Assembly (NCBI GenBank): GCA_028023455.1
Contig: JAQFVV010006216.1
Coordinates: 563,001-627,000 of the forward strand
Direction of reading: 5' to 3'
DNA: 64,000 nucleotides
Origin: Epiperipatus broadwayi
Lineage: Eukaryota; Onychophora; Udeonychophora; Euonychophora; Peripatidae
Within the stretch, counting starts at the first letter, position 1, and every line of letters begins with the position of its first letter. This document shows, one piece after another, positions 36,119 through 50,807 of this stretch. Made by a program: the position numbers and the translations under genes. The notes under the pieces are model-generated. The model worked only from the letters and a program-made list of their open reading frames with translations, ran no database searches and was not told the origin of the DNA.

Positions 36119-37229
36119 AAATGTAGTCTGTGTCTACTTTTTACCAATAATATTGCATTTATTACTATCATTATTAACTTTTGTTTTGCAAGATCTTAAA
36201 AACAATAACGAATTTGTAAACTGTGAATTCAAAAATAACCAGATTAATATTCATTCATATTTTCTGTTCTAATTTCATAAATGTAAGATTATGTAGTTTT
36301 TGCTCACAGAATTCAAAACAATTTAAAAATAATAATAAAAAAATCTCATACTAAATAATGAGAGAAGAAATTTGTAAACATTTAACTGATTGAAAAATTT
36401 TATTCAGAATCATGTGACTGTAAATTTAATACAATACAGCTATTCTTTTATAAAGAAAACTTATTTTAATCATTGTAATAGTTTATATATATATTATTGC
36501 CTTTAGTACTTTATAAAATGTCAGTAAGCGATTTTATTTATTGAAACAAATTCAACTAAAGTTTATTTTTAAATAATGTTCTAAAGTACAAGAACTATTT
36601 CAAAATAATAGAGAATAAGTTAACTGCCGCTAGATATATTATTATGAATCTCATGTTCTGTTTTAAACCAGATATTTACTTTTACTTAGATTAAATTGTT
36701 TTTGTCACATGATGTGTTGTTTATTTTTTAAAATTACGAAAATATTTCATTTGATTAGATTTTGAATTTACAAAATTGAAAACTACATTAAATTAGATAA
36801 TCTCGTAATTTTACTTATTTTTTATTTATTTATTGATTTTAAAACTAATTTTATTATCATTGTAATATGTGGTTTTTTCTTTTTGTTTTTGTTTTTGTTT
36901 TTTTTTTAATATTTTTAATTCTTATTTGATTAATAATTTATTTAATAAAATAATTTTAAAAATAAAAATATTTAAAATTTAATTATAATTATTATTATTT
37001 TTTGTTATAAAATATTCTTTTAATTTAAAACATAAGCTAAATCACTTATATTTTGGTTTTCAAAAGTTTCCGTCCTTAATACTAAATGAGCTTTTTTAAA
37101 AGGGTTTTTGTATGGAAGTAAAAATTTTGGAATTTCATCATCTTGGTCTTTTGTTGTAATTTTTTTCTTTGAAGATTCTTTTGGCTTTTCTCTATGTTTT
37201 TCTCTATGTTTATTTTCAAATCTACATTG
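36119..37229. other. AT-rich non-coding stretch
   Basis: No gene or organised repeat is seen. Confidence 0.4.
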
Positions 37230-37263
37230 TGTTGCTGTTGTTGTTAGTTGTTGTTGTTGTTAA

Positions 37264-37324
<61 letters not shown>
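37230..37324. repeat. (GTT)n(ATT)n trinucleotide tract
   Basis: Imperfect GTT units followed by about 60 bp of ATT units. Confidence 0.92.
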
Positions 37325-37325
<1 letters not shown>

Positions 37326-38156
37326 TGACATGGAGGTGAATCATCTTTATGTGTCATTTTTTGTACTGTCTTTGATTTCTTTTTTCTTATGTAAAAGATT
37401 GGTCAGGAATTCTATATGCTGATTGTGGTTGAGCTTTTATTTTCAATTCTGTCTTTATTTTGTATGATGTTAGCAGAATTGACATTTTGTTTTCATCTTC
37501 TGATAAGCATATGAGAATTATTTCTTTTATTAAGTGTCAGGTATGTTGATTAGGAAATCAATATTTTGTTCAGTTATTTTTTATCTATTTGTAAAAAAAT
37601 TTATTGCTCTATTACTTCTGAAAGTGTTCACTGTTGAATTCATTACTGTCTTTAAACTTCCCAGATATATAAGGGATAATGTCTAGCCATATTACAACCT
37701 ATGTGTAGTATATTTAGACAGATGTTCATAATGTGATCTCTTTTTTTATATATTAAAAGTATTGACAGTTAAACTCTTAATCAACAACAATAATAATTTT
37801 TCTTAGTCAGCTGTTTTTACTAGTATGTTTTGTGGGTTAATTCTATTGTTAAGCTTTATTTTGAATGCAAAATTATTGCTTTATACTGGAATGGGAGTGT
37901 CTTGATAATCAATTATTTTATAAAATGAGATAATTAGCCTCTTAAAATTATTAAATGTGTAATTAATAAAATATATGTTTTTATTAATGGATGAATTTAT
38001 TTCCATTTGAAACCAATTATTATTAGTGCATAATTTTAATAGTGGCTTTATTTCTTGAGAGTTCATAAAAAGTTTCAGCATTGAATGTGTTAGAGCTAAA
38101 CCTGACCCACATGTTTTAAGCACCAGAATCTATCATTCTATCACTGCATCAAAACA
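37325..38156. other. AT-rich non-coding stretch
   Basis: No coding similarity. The minus frame 37881-38123 matches no family I know. Confidence 0.4.
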
Positions 38157-38239
38157 TGCAGGATAGTTGAGTGGTCGAAGACACTGTGTTCATATTGTGA
38201 TCTAATTCTCCAGGCATGAATTCTAATCACATTTAAACA
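38157..38239 (+). mobile_element. tRNA-Leu-derived SINE or tRNA-Leu pseudogene
   Basis: Aligns along its whole 83 bp with animal class II tRNA-Leu. GGATAGTTGAGTGGTCGAAG matches the D-arm/A-box (GGATGGCCGAGTGGTCTAAG). ACTGTGTTCATAT matches the anticodon arm. TCTCCAGGCATG matches the variable arm. AATTCTAATCACA matches the T arm/B box (GGTTCGAATCCCA). Anticodon-stem pairing is lost, and the position of the Leu anticodon reads CAT. It is therefore not a functional tRNA. Uniform decay suggests a retroposed copy. Confidence 0.6.
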
Positions 38240-39131
<892 letters not shown>

Positions 39132-39279
39132 TATGTTTGATTCAGGATGGTATAAATTTTTAATTAAAAAATTCATCAAATTGATATGTAAAAGCAGTTA
39201 ATTGAATGCCAGCTTAATTAAAATATTTAAGATTTATATTTATATCACTAATGAATCTAGTGAATTAATAAGCAACAAT

Positions 39280-39960
39280 TAAACTATAACTCAAGAAGTT
39301 TTGATATCATTGCTATTTAATATTGTTATAGTTAAATATAAATAACAGATATAAAGTATTAGAAAATTTTATGAATGCTGATAATAAAATATTTAAGTTA
39401 ATAAGTGATCAGTTTTATGTTAAATTATAATAAGATTTGAATAGTATTGAATACATTTGTATTATAAAAGACATGAAACAGAATGTTGAAAAATGTTATG
39501 TTGCATTATCTGACAGAAACTCTATAAACAAAAAATCTCATAAAAATCTTGGAATAAATTTTGTTAATACATCTCTTACAAAACACACTACAAAAAATAT
39601 AGAAACAATATTAAAAAAAATTATAGTTAAAATATTAAGAAATAGTACAAATTTATTATATAAAGACAAAGATTTTGGTGTTTAAATTTTAGTAATGACT
39701 ATGTTGCACTTAGGATTAAATATATTAAATGAAAATAATGTGGTGGATAAACTTAGGAAAATATATAACAAATTTATTAAATATATAAGTGCTGATCAAA
39801 GAAATAAATGTTATTTTTCACTTGTAAAAACAAAGATATATCCAATATTTTGCATAAGAATTTATGTCTGTCAAATTGTAGAACGAAAATTAAAAATAAA
39901 GAAGTAATCAATACGATATCATGGAAAAAATAGAAATAGCAATTATTAAAACTCTGTATT
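39280..39960 (+). pseudogene. CR1/jockey-like LINE fragment (post-catalytic region)
   Basis: NADNKIFKLISDQ (about 39374-39410) corresponds to the YADDTKIFxxIxS catalytic motif, with YADD changed to NADN. KQNVEKCYVAL (about 39477-39512) matches the QLKFNxEKCxVMHLG segment. KNLGINFVNTSL matches KDLGVxFDxxL. LHLGLNILNENNVVDKLRKI (39701-39760) matches the segment before the C-terminal LExVQRRATKxI block. Frames break at least twice, and most of the fingers and palm is missing, replaced upstream by the ATT tract region. Confidence 0.65.
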
Positions 39961-42099
39961 TAAATCATTCTACTTTGATAGATGGTATAATTCCATCAAT
40001 GTTAATAACAAATTAGATATAAGCATTTTATTTATTGATAAGACAATATACAATTAAAATATATAGTATAGGAAATACTAGTATTTTATTTTTTTACACA
40101 TATAATGTATATTACATCTGCATTATCTTTCTGCGGATGATTTTTATTTTTCAAACTGTATGGAATATTTAAAATAAATTAAATTATCATTACTGTAATT
40201 TAAAAAATGTAGTATCTAATCCCTCTTAAGAGTGATTCGCATATTTTCTTTTTGTTAGTTTTATTGTATTTTATATTTGTTTTTTGTTTTATTAGTGGAA
40301 TTGATCTTTGGCTATAGATATATAGTAAATAAAAATGGATTATTATTATATTACAGCATAGTCACAATACCATTCGTATAAGCTCCAGGCCTAAAAATGG
40401 TTTGATGTGATTTAAATAAAAAATAACAATAATGATAATAAAGTTGAATATTTTTTTATAAATCGCACTGATTTATTACATAAATAATTGCATCAGAAAT
40501 TGTCAGGATTTCTAAATACAATTTTGTTATCTCTATTTTAAAGCTTTAGTGGGTAAGAATTTTATTAGACTTTTAATTAATCTAATTTTTTTTAAAGTAG
40601 AGAGCCAATTTTATTTGAATTTTACTATTATTTCAAAAGCAATTTTAAAAATGTAATTATTTATATATAAAAGTAATTAAACTTTTATGTTTGCATCCTA
40701 AAAAAAACTAACTTTTTATATTAAAAATAATCATAAAAATTTAAACTGCTTTAATTATTATCAATAAAAATAAGGGCTTTAAAAAAAGTTCAAAATAAAA
40801 AAAATTAAGTAAAATGGTGTAAAAAAATAATAATTATGCTTTTGTTTTGCTAATTTTAATAGTTTAATTATTACAACATAATATTAAATTATGAGGTCAT
40901 ATTTTTTCTCTTGTTTTATTTTTCAGCTAAGCAAAGATATATACTCATATATAAACTAACTAACTCCTACTATAGTTTTTAATTAATTAAAAGTGTCCGA
41001 ATATTTTTAGTTCATAGTAAAACTAAACATAAAAATCATAAACTTTCACCATTCTATATTTTAATAGCTGAGCAAAGTATACTCATGTTTGTTACTGCTG
41101 TATAAAGAGATACTAGAGATGGTTTTAGTTCTATTTTGATCTAACAGGTGTATTTACAAGCACAATATGGAAGCCTTTGATTAAGTTTACCTTCATTTTC
41201 ATATCAACAGAAGCTTTGTGAATAAGAAACACTGTTTTATTACTATTTAAAGACAGCAATGATTAATACAACAACATCTCAGATTTATAACTGAGAATTA
41301 AATCCAGGTGGAATTCCAAAATATTTTCAGTTAGATAATTACTTTTCACATAGTTTTGTTTCCTTTTTTACATATCCATCTCCTAGACAACTTAACCTTA
41401 ATTGGCATATCTATCCATGTCAAAATAGACAGTAATGTACAAATTGAAATGCTTTTAAAATTCTCAGCAGTAAATAAATTGAATGACAGCTGCACTGCGT
41501 GAACACTTTACCTTTATTTAAGTTTTGTTGACTTAAATTTTTTTCTTAAGAGAAAATATGTTTTTCAACAGAGTTTGCAGAGAATTTGCATTAGAATAAT
41601 TTTTATCTTAACTTTTTGAATTTTTCTTAAATTGATTTTGGCGTTTATGTCATAACTATTCCAAGGTATTCAATTTTTACAATATTAATAGCATCAACAT
41701 ATTGCATTTTCTTACTAAAGCAAAAAGTGGTTTAGTATTGTAAAATAATAGTAGACTCAATGTTTAAAAATTTATAGATCAATTTTAGCCTAAATAACAT
41801 GAAAAAATATCACTTTTGTCAATTGAATAGAATTGCTAAGTTACACACTTGGGAGTTTGAACATCACATAATTAATTGGAAGTAAAATATGTGTCATCAC
41901 AATATTTCAAAGTCATAAATATCATCAAATAATACTTATTTTGGAATCTGAAAACAATTATAGCAGGATCTTTTTCTTCATTCTAAATTGATAATATTGA
42001 ATATGAGCATTTTTCATAGAAAAGGTAAATAAAATTTTATGACTCTACCTAGTAATCAATGTTGTGTGTATTTATTTAAATATATATTGCAGCCATGTA
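39961..42099. other. AT-rich non-coding stretch
   Basis: No coding similarity, tRNA-like segment or organised repeat is seen. Confidence 0.4.
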
Positions 42100-43150
42100 G
42101 CTACATTGCTGTATTGACAATAATAATTGGCAGCTTATTCTTAGGTTTAAAGTTAATTAATTCATGGGGAAATAGTATTTAATCTTGTCATTTGTTTTGA
42201 TTTTTTTTTTTTAAGAATAAAGGTGTATTTGTTTAAATGTTTTATCAGCACATGATAATATGAGAATTTTCTGATATGTTAAACACAATTTTAATATTTA
42301 AATTGTTTTATAAAGAGTTGTAAAAGAGATAGAATTATAAAATCAGATAAATAATTTCTTTTGTTTTTTCTTTTCAATAAGTTTACCTATTTTCCAGTTT
42401 TATTTTAATTTTGAAAATTAATAAAATAAAATAAAAACTTTATCTTTAGTAAAATATTTAAAAAAATTTTACTTTAACATTAAATGAGGTAAAGTAAATA
42501 AAAATTTATATGTGTAAAAAAAATTTATAAGAAAATAACTTTTAACAATTTAATAAACTTTATTTTTATTAAGAAGGAGATTTTTGTATTCTTTATTTTC
42601 CTCCAAAAGAAAAAAGGCAGTGAAATTAATCTAATTATCATATTTACTTTTTGACAAAACATGTTTTTAATTCAAAAGAAAGTTCAAAAAACTAGGATTT
42701 TTATTTAAGTTTTTGAGTTTTTTCCCCACTCTCAATTTTGAAGTAGAAAAATAGCTGAACAATTGTTTTGTCAACATTGACTTAATTAGTTATTATTAGA
42801 TTTTATCATCTATGAAACAAGATTGAGAATGGTTCAAAACAAGTTTTTCCAAAAATTGGGTGTGTGGGAAAATTATATGACCTCAGTGTCTTGTAAAAAA
42901 AAAAAACATTCCTGACCCAGCTGTTGAAGAGAACAATCACTTCTAAGTCAGCTGCTGAAGGAGGCAGCAAGAGAAAAAACTTCTAATCAAGCTGTTAAAA
43001 AGTCAGCAGGATAATTTGTTTGTGAAGAGCACACTAGATGTTTAGCTATAAAAAATGTTTTAAGATGAATGCAACCATGTGCTAAGTTTAGGTAAAGTCT
43101 AAGCATCACCTTCTTTCATGCAACCAGCTTCACTGAAAATAAAAATGTAA
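42100..43150. repeat. Dispersed repeat pair 3, copy a
   Basis: 42115-42330 aligns with 48510-48690 in the same orientation: TTGGCAGCxTACTCTTA-type start, TTCATGGGGAAATAGT, CACATGAT, GATATG and TTAATATTTxAA. A further match (AAAGTCTAAGCAT ... TTCACTG) occurs at 43094-43135 here and 48700-48740 there, so this copy carries about 750 bp of extra sequence. Three short CAGCTGxTGAAG-type segments near 42920-43010 lie in the extra part. Confidence 0.5.
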
Positions 43151-46100
43151 AAATGAAAAAAATATTTCTGAAGTAATCTGCAATCTTGTTTCAATCCAAG
43201 AGCATGCATGTCTTTATGTATTAGCCTCACCAGGAAATTTTTTGGAAAGAAATGAACAAATAGTTGCTGATCTAAGCTTGAAATATTCAACTTCTAAATA
43301 GAAAGAACTGTATACTGTAACATGAAAGTGAGAAGCCTCCAAAAATAAAATTTATATGGAAATACTAAAAACTATAAATGCAAAAGGAAAGACACTCAAA
43401 AAAATAAAATCATGGTAGAAAGTTTTTTTCTTTATGTGTACATTATTCTCTTATGTAGAGATAAAAAATTATAGAAATGAGTAATTCTACTAGGGCAACA
43501 TTTTCTCATGAAAATTTTTTTCATCATGTGATTTTTTTTTCTTTCAAAATTATAAAAAAAAAGTTTTTAATAATTCAATTGTTACTAATTTTTTTTTTCT
43601 AAGCCAATGTAATATCTGGTAAAATGAAAATATACACAAAAAGATAGTTTTTAATAATATTTAGTTTTATTACTGCCTAGCATCCTTTCAATATATTTTT
43701 ACTATATCATATTCATGACATACAATAATATCATTAAATAGTTATTTATGTCAATGTTTAATTAACTGTTCATAGATTTAATTACAATTTAAAATTTAAA
43801 TTTGAATAGTCAAATCACCCAATTCTTTGGAATATGAACAGTTATTTATTTTTATTAATAAAAAATGGTCACCAGCTAATGCATATACTTCTTAATCTTC
43901 CATTTTTTATACTCTCTGTGTACATTATCTCTGCTTTTGTTGGCTCAAATATGTATCCATTCTTCTACTAATGGTCAATAAATATTGAAGTATGTTTTTG
44001 TTTCTGAGAGCTCTATTGTATAAATATCTGTGTTGAGAAAGTCTTGTTGACAAATTTGCCCTTGACTTGCCATAATATGCAGTATTGCAGCTGATTGGCT
44101 GCTCTTAATTCTATAGACTACTTGATGTGCTAATTTAACATCTTTAGAGTTGGTGATTAATTGGTTAATTATTGAAGCAGTTTGAAAGCTTATATTAAAC
44201 TAATTTTTACATATAGCAATTTATTTTTTATTAAATTTAACATCTCTTATGAAATTTTTTTTTTCGGTTTATGTTATTTTTCCCCAAAATTAAATTAAAT
44301 AAATTAAGTAAATTAAAATTGAATTAAATAAAGTAAATTTAACTCTTTATCTCTGATTAAGAAGAAATTTTCCAACTTTCATTATTTATAAGGAAGTTAA
44401 TGAATTTAAGAAATAAGATCAGCTGATTAGTTGTTTTTTATGGAGCTATACTTTTCAAAAAGAATGTATAACTTTAAATTATCATATCATGTATTTTTTT
44501 GATTTTTCTTAAATATTAAGCAGTTATTAAAATTGTTTTTTCAAAGCTTTGATAATTGTTTAAAAATATTCTAGTGTTAATGTCTTTATTCCCTCAGGTG
44601 TATATGAGTTGATTTTATTACAGCAAAATGTTTTAGGGATTTTTCAATTTATTCCAATAAAATTATTTAAAATAAAATAGAGCAAGCTGGTATATTTATT
44701 ATCTCCTGTCTACATTTACATGCTCTAAAATTCTATCATGAGTTAATTTAGAGCTTAATGGTTATATGGATATGTTTGGACATCCAGATGTTGACTTTAT
44801 ATAGTGCAAACATGTCACATTTAAAGTTCAGTCACTATATTTTGTTTTGTTTTATAAAAAATAAGTTTATATGGGCCTGTACATAAATAATACTATATGG
44901 ACAAAGCATTAATGATGACCAGTATATTTATTTATCATAGCATGTTTTTTTTTAATTATGAGTCCTGGATTGGAACTTAATTATGTGCATTGAAATGTCT
45001 ATCCTAAATTTGGCAGTGGTTAGGTAAGTACTTTATTTATAGATATTTCCCTTAAATCCAGTCACAAATTTTAAGTTGATATTCATTGTTCTAGAATGAT
45101 TTTATAACTACAGTTATAACTATATATGTTTAATCCTTGCTGACTTTTATGCTTCTACATTTAGCTCTTTTTATATTATTTTTTTATATTTATTTAATTC
45201 TCATTGTTCAGTAGTTTTTTTTTAATTCAATGGAGATTATGATGGTTTCCTATATCCCAATGTTCCATTACTAAATGGTGCCTGAGATGGAGCTTGATTA
45301 TGATCAAGTTTTGGGAATCAATGTACAACATGACCACATAAAGTAATACTCAATTAACATAACACCTGAAAAAAAATCTGTACTTGTTATGAAATGTATT
45401 ACTGTGAAATGTGACAAGATTATATCATGAACGTTATAATTTAATTATAAATTATAAATAGCAGTATATATATATATATTCAGTACTGATGATGAATGGA
45501 GGGTTTTGTCATTGGCTTGAGGATGCAATGTTTTCACGCAACTCCATGGAATGTTTTATCTTAACATTACATCAACCCACTTTCAAATTATTTCATTTCC
45601 AGCTGTTTATCATGGTTAGTTAATATAGCCTCTGAGCCCCAGTTTGTGAGACATAAAAAATAAGCAAGATATAAGTATAAAATTTAAATTTGTCAGCCCC
45701 TGAGATGCAATGTAACAGGGCTTTGCAAAGATTTTTGCATTATTTTTTTTCAATTATAAATAACTTGAAGTATATAAATTAAGATAGATTTTCTAGTGTT
45801 CATGCTGCATTGTGTACATATAGGCTAGTATTTGGATTCCGTATCTATCCTAGAATTGCAGGTCACTATGATTTTTTTGCTGTCAGATGCTTATCAGATC
45901 TCTTGGAAAAAGTTTCAGTAAATGGTTATTACCTCATCTTATTTTTTGTAATGTATTCAAAGTAAAAAATAAATAAAAATATTAGTGAATAAAAAAATCA
46001 GTCTCACAGATACAAATATAAATGGAGAATAAAATAGAGAAAATAAAATTAAACAAATAAATCCAGGTATTGAGACAATAAGATCTAAACAAAGATATAT

Positions 46101-46259
46101 TGGATGTAATAATAAGTAGAATTATTTAAGGTGAAAGGTTGCATGGAAGAGGAGGTGATGTTAAGCTTACTTTATGTGACATTGTTTAAAAATATTTATA
46201 TTTACTGTGTATAAAAGTAACAGTTTTATTTTAACACTAAAAACATCTACAATATAAAA
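43151..46259. other. AT-rich non-coding stretch
   Basis: No gene seen. Contains scattered poly-T runs and a short TA tract at 45462-45479. Confidence 0.4.
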
Positions 46260-47660
46260 ATATATGTTGACTAGAGTGAAATTGAAGAAGATGGAGGAAG
46301 AACATAATAAGAAAAAATACCAACTATCAATGTAAGGGACTCGGAGAATAGAAAACTTCCAAGTTAACCCAATTATTTGAAATTCTCAAAAAGTTAAGGT
46401 AGGTATGCTAAAGAATATAGACAAAAATAAAGAATAAAGAGAAAGTGTTAAATAAAGAGAACAAAAATAAAAGTATAATAAAAAGAAAAATGAACAAAGA
46501 GAAGAAAATAATAAGTAATGGGAAAAGGGTGATAAAGAGAAAGATGAACAAAGAAAAGAAGATAATAATAAAGAGAAGGGATAGTAAAAAGAGAACTAAG
46601 AAAACTCAAATTCTGTTACAGAAAATAAAAGATAAAATGGCTAGAAGCAATAAAAATGGCTAATAAAACAGTAGACTACAACAAACAAGATAGAGATGAT
46701 ATTATTAACAAAGTAAAGGTAAGCAAAGAAAAATAAGATGTGAAAATAAACCACAAGAAGCAATGGATATTAAAATAAGTTAAGTATCGGAAGTAATAAA
46801 ATCTGTGACATGATGAAAATCCAAGAAGCCTGAATTTTATATAGGAGTGAATAGGGAACCTGGCTAGTCAAATTAAATCCCTATAAGTCAGACATGATGG
46901 TAGAATTATGGAAAGAGTAGAAAAGTTGGAAAAGAACAATAGGAAAGATGACCAAAGTTATCAAAAAATACTTGTGACTTTATTAAAACAAGAAAAACAT
47001 GAAAAGGAGAACATACAAATGCAAAAATAAATATTCACTCAATAAACCACATATCTGGTATAGCAAACCAGTTTCTTAAAACAGGGTTTTTTTTAGAAAT
47101 TGAATTTATTAACAGTCTGGAAAACTTTTAGCATTGATGTCATGACTGAAAAAGTGAAGCTAGCAATAGCTGGTAGTTGTCTACAAGAGCATCCTTTGCA
47201 TGGTGGGACTTGTTATTTATTTGATCTAACTTTATTGCATTTAATCAAGCAATCATGAAGTATTATTGAAGAGAGGATTACCAGGAAGTGATTAAACACA
47301 AATATACTAAAAAAGATGTTCACTTGGCAAGCCCTACATTCTTTTTTTTAGAAAACAATTGGCAAAATCAAGAACAATCACTGCATATCCTCCCTCAGAG
47401 CTTCAAAATATAAAGAATTTAAGATGCAGCTACCCAGGCCATATTAAAAAAATAATGATTGACACATATAGGTGTAGAATTTGAGAAGATGGCTAAACTA
47501 TTGAATCCATTTGACAGCAGCAAATTTGCATATGCTGAGAAAGAAGGAGGTTTAAACCTCCAACTAAAACAGCATACTGAAGGTACAATAGTTCATATAT
47601 AAGTACCAGTGAATGTAGAAAGCACAAAGTCTAGCCCCCACTAAACTATTAGAAAAGTAA
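46260..47660 (+). pseudogene. Degraded LTR-retrotransposon gag-like remnant
   Basis: 46440-46700 is A-rich and reads as a Lys/Glu-rich, possibly coiled-coil segment (frame 46445-46663). At 47080-47200 the reading FLEIEFINSLENF then MTEKVKLAIAGSCLQEHPLH resembles the gag capsid pattern (FxxxxExxxxxxxxxxxEKVxLAxxxLxGxAxxWW), with Gly in place of the Trp pair. Pieces such as YTKKDVHLA and ITAYPPSELQNI (47300-47410) follow the same family pattern. No zinc knuckle, RT or LTR is recognised. The match is to a loose pattern, so the call is tentative. Confidence 0.4.
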
Positions 47661-47856
47661 GAAAGAAGTACCACCATGAAATAATAAAAAAAATCAACTT
47701 GTAGCCAATCCTATCACAACAGATATAATTAGATGATCTGGAAGTGGATCACATTTTGTCAAAGAAATTGATTATAAAAGATGTAATCATGATTCTCAAT
47801 TTTCCAAAATACAGTTATGCTTCTGATCCTGAAATAAAAAAGGCAAAATAGTAAAT

Positions 47857-47857
<1 letters not shown>

Positions 47858-47887
<30 letters not shown>
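47858..47887. repeat. (GA)n microsatellite
   Basis: About 30 bp of GA units. Confidence 0.93.
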
Positions 47888-47890
<3 letters not shown>

Positions 47891-48479
47891 ATTTGCAAAA
47901 ATCAGGGTAAATATTGTGAACTATGATAGCTTTTGCTTTCAGTTCTGATGGTGACTAGATGATTTTCTCATAGATGTAAAAATGTGGTGTGTTCATTATG
48001 CTTCAAAAAGTTATCTCAGCATTCACATACCTAAGGTTCAAAATTTCTCTAAATAACACTCAGAATATCAGGTTTATTTTCCAATTTGTCAAAAATTGGT
48101 TTGGTTTTTTTTTTCAATGTGCCTTCTGGGTAGTAAGTTGTGTTTGGTCTTAAATTTAGATAGCTTTTCATGGTGTTCATTCTGCATTGAACATTTGTGT
48201 TCTGTGATGACATTTTCTGTCCATCATGGTGATAAAAGTGGTATCCATATATTATGCCAATAATCATCCCATTTGCAAAAATAAAATGTATATCTACAAT
48301 ACTAGATAGTTACTTTTAACTAAATATCCCAAAATGGCTTTGTGAATTGATTTCTAGCTTGTAAATTTGTAAAAATATTAATGTGCAACTGATTATGACT
48401 ATTATTTTTCTTTTGATTGTAAAGGAAAATTGGTTGACTTAAACCAAGGTATCAAAAAAGAGATTCAACTCAATTTCAT
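47888..48479. other. Unassigned stretch
   Basis: The minus frame 48049-48267 has no recognised similarity. Nothing else is seen. Confidence 0.35.
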
Positions 48480-48760
48480 TTCTGTATACCACAACACTAT
48501 AATACTGCATTATTAATAATAGTTGGCAGCATACTCTTAAAGTTTAGTGTTAATTAGTTCATGGGGAAATAGTGTTTAATTTTTTCATGTTAAAAAGAGT
48601 ATTTATTTATTTATTTTTATCACATGATTATATATGAATTTTTTGATATGCTTAACATAAGTTTAATATTTTAAATGTACTAGAAGATAGAAAAAGTTAA
48701 AGTCTAAGCATTAGAAGCATTAAATAAGAAAGGCTTCACTGTAAAAATATTTTAAAATTA
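48480..48760. repeat. Dispersed repeat pair 3, copy b
   Basis: Same-orientation relative of 42100-43150 with the 750 bp internal segment absent. The best-conserved part is GTTCATGGGGAAATAGT at about 48558-48574. Confidence 0.5.
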
Positions 48761-49354
48761 GGTCTATCTTGGTTATATCATATTCATAGCAGTGAGTAAT
48801 AGAAAAAGGTGATGGGTATAAATAGAATGTAAATTTATCCAAATGAATTAATCTACTTTTTAGAGAGGGGGAAGCATGATGTGTAGAATTCAAGTTGTTA
48901 GTGATTGATCTTGCTTCCCTTATTTACCGTTTGAAATGTTTTACATATGAAGCTTGCTTTAATGCAGTCTACTCTAAAAAATCATGCACTAACCTTGCAA
49001 CAAGCTTAGTTAATATCAATATCTCTACAAAAGAGTCAAAAGCAATCCACAGTACAAATCCATATTCCTGGAGCATTAAACGTCACTTGGCCACATATTT
49101 GAGCCTACATTAGGCAATATTGTGTGTATCAAAACTACATAATGTTTGATTTTATTTAAAAATAGAATAAATACTAGCCAAATAAATTATGTATTTAATA
49201 TGAAAGTTAATAATAGTACCTTAAATCCTGTAAAATTGAAAAGAAAATGTAGAGGCTAATCATGTATCTCTAGATAATAAAAATATTGGATACTTTTCAC
49301 ACAAATATGAAAAATTGAAAAACAAAAAAAAATTTACTTTCTAAGTATATATAT
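48761..49354. other. Unassigned stretch
   Basis: Contains a 72-codon plus frame (48895-49113) without recognised domains. Confidence 0.35.
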
Positions 49355-50070
49355 TGTACCCTCACTTCCGGGAAATATAATAATAATAAAATAGGACTAG
49401 CTCAAATAAATGGTTATGCTCAGATAAAATGCATCTAACCAATAATAAAATTATTCTATGATATTATCTATTATTTAACTAGCTCTAACTAATAAGAAAT
49501 AATAAAATGGTTCAGTTTTATAAATTAAATAAATAAAATATTAATAAATCATTAGACAATGAAATGAAGTACAAGTAGCAATTTGAATTATGTTGAACCA
49601 ATATCCCACAGGATATCACCTCAATGGCATATGAATAGTACCCCCCTATTATTTCAAATAATAATAATTTTATAGTATTCTTACGACTTTAAAATAATAA
49701 TCACTTAAATATAATACTAATAAATAATTCCTAATCTCTTATTCAAAATAAACAATATAACTATAATAATCCCAGATTCTTTAAACTAATTCGAATCATT
49801 TAAAATTTATGAGGTCTAGTATGATAAGAGATTTTATATCACCCTCAACTACACCTATTATCAATCTTATCTACTTTTCAATGTTATGGTAACTATCGAT
49901 AATAATAATAAATAAGCAATACTGTATAATATTTTAAGTTCCATGTGGCATTTTAAATAGAATATGTGATACAATCTAATATTCTGAGAATATGTGGCAA
50001 CGAATAATATTATAATTCTATGTAATAAATTATATAATTAATTTATGACCACGATGATAATAATGTAAAA
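49355..50070. repeat. Dispersed repeat pair 2, copy b
   Basis: Same-orientation relative of 24690-25375. Shared landmarks include TTCCGGG, CTAGCTC, CTCAATGGCATATGAATA followed by a C run, ATAGTATTCTTACGACTTT, ATGTGGCAAC and TTATGACCA. Both copies follow a short TA tract. Confidence 0.65.
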
Positions 50071-50807
50071 ATGAAATTTTTCAAATAAATCATATTATGA
50101 AATACTGTAATTTCTCAAATAAATAATCTTATTCATGTTTTGGTTCAATATATCTGAAAATCACTTGTGAAAAATCAACGTAACACAAAATTATAAAACA
50201 AGTTTAACAAAATTTTATTATAACACTTTTAACAAAACAAATAAACTACGTATACTATTTACAATTAAAATCTTTGATAAATTACATACTTCTTCATTTC
50301 AAATAAAAATAAAAAATTCTAAAAGTACATAAGCCTTCATTCCGACTTAGAACTTTTTATATTTCTTTACAGCAATCACAATAATATTACTAATAATAAT
50401 CATGGATATGATTATAGCTTAAAATATATTATCTACCAATTATAATATGTTTTCCATAAGCATACACAAATTATGAAAACATAAACATAAACTACAGAAG
50501 TAGCACTTATTTCAATACATGTCTATCAATTTTATACTCAATCGATTAAATAACTTTTATTATGATAGTGCTGACGCTATAAAAAAAAGAAAATAATAGT
50601 TATTCTGGTTCGTTAACAAAAAAGTGGACTTAAATAAAATAATATGATTAACATACTTTATATATCATGCTTGGCATTACTTTAATAAAAATTCCTAGGT
50701 GTGTGTTTATGCGTTTTCTAAACATAAAAAAAATAATATTTATAAAATATAAATACTCGATCTATTTCATGTTGTTTCTCTGGATGTATTGTCCGTTAAA
50801 AATATAT
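50071..50807. other. AT-rich non-coding stretch
   Basis: No supportable feature. It may be a continuation of repeat pair 2, but I could not align it. Confidence 0.35.
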
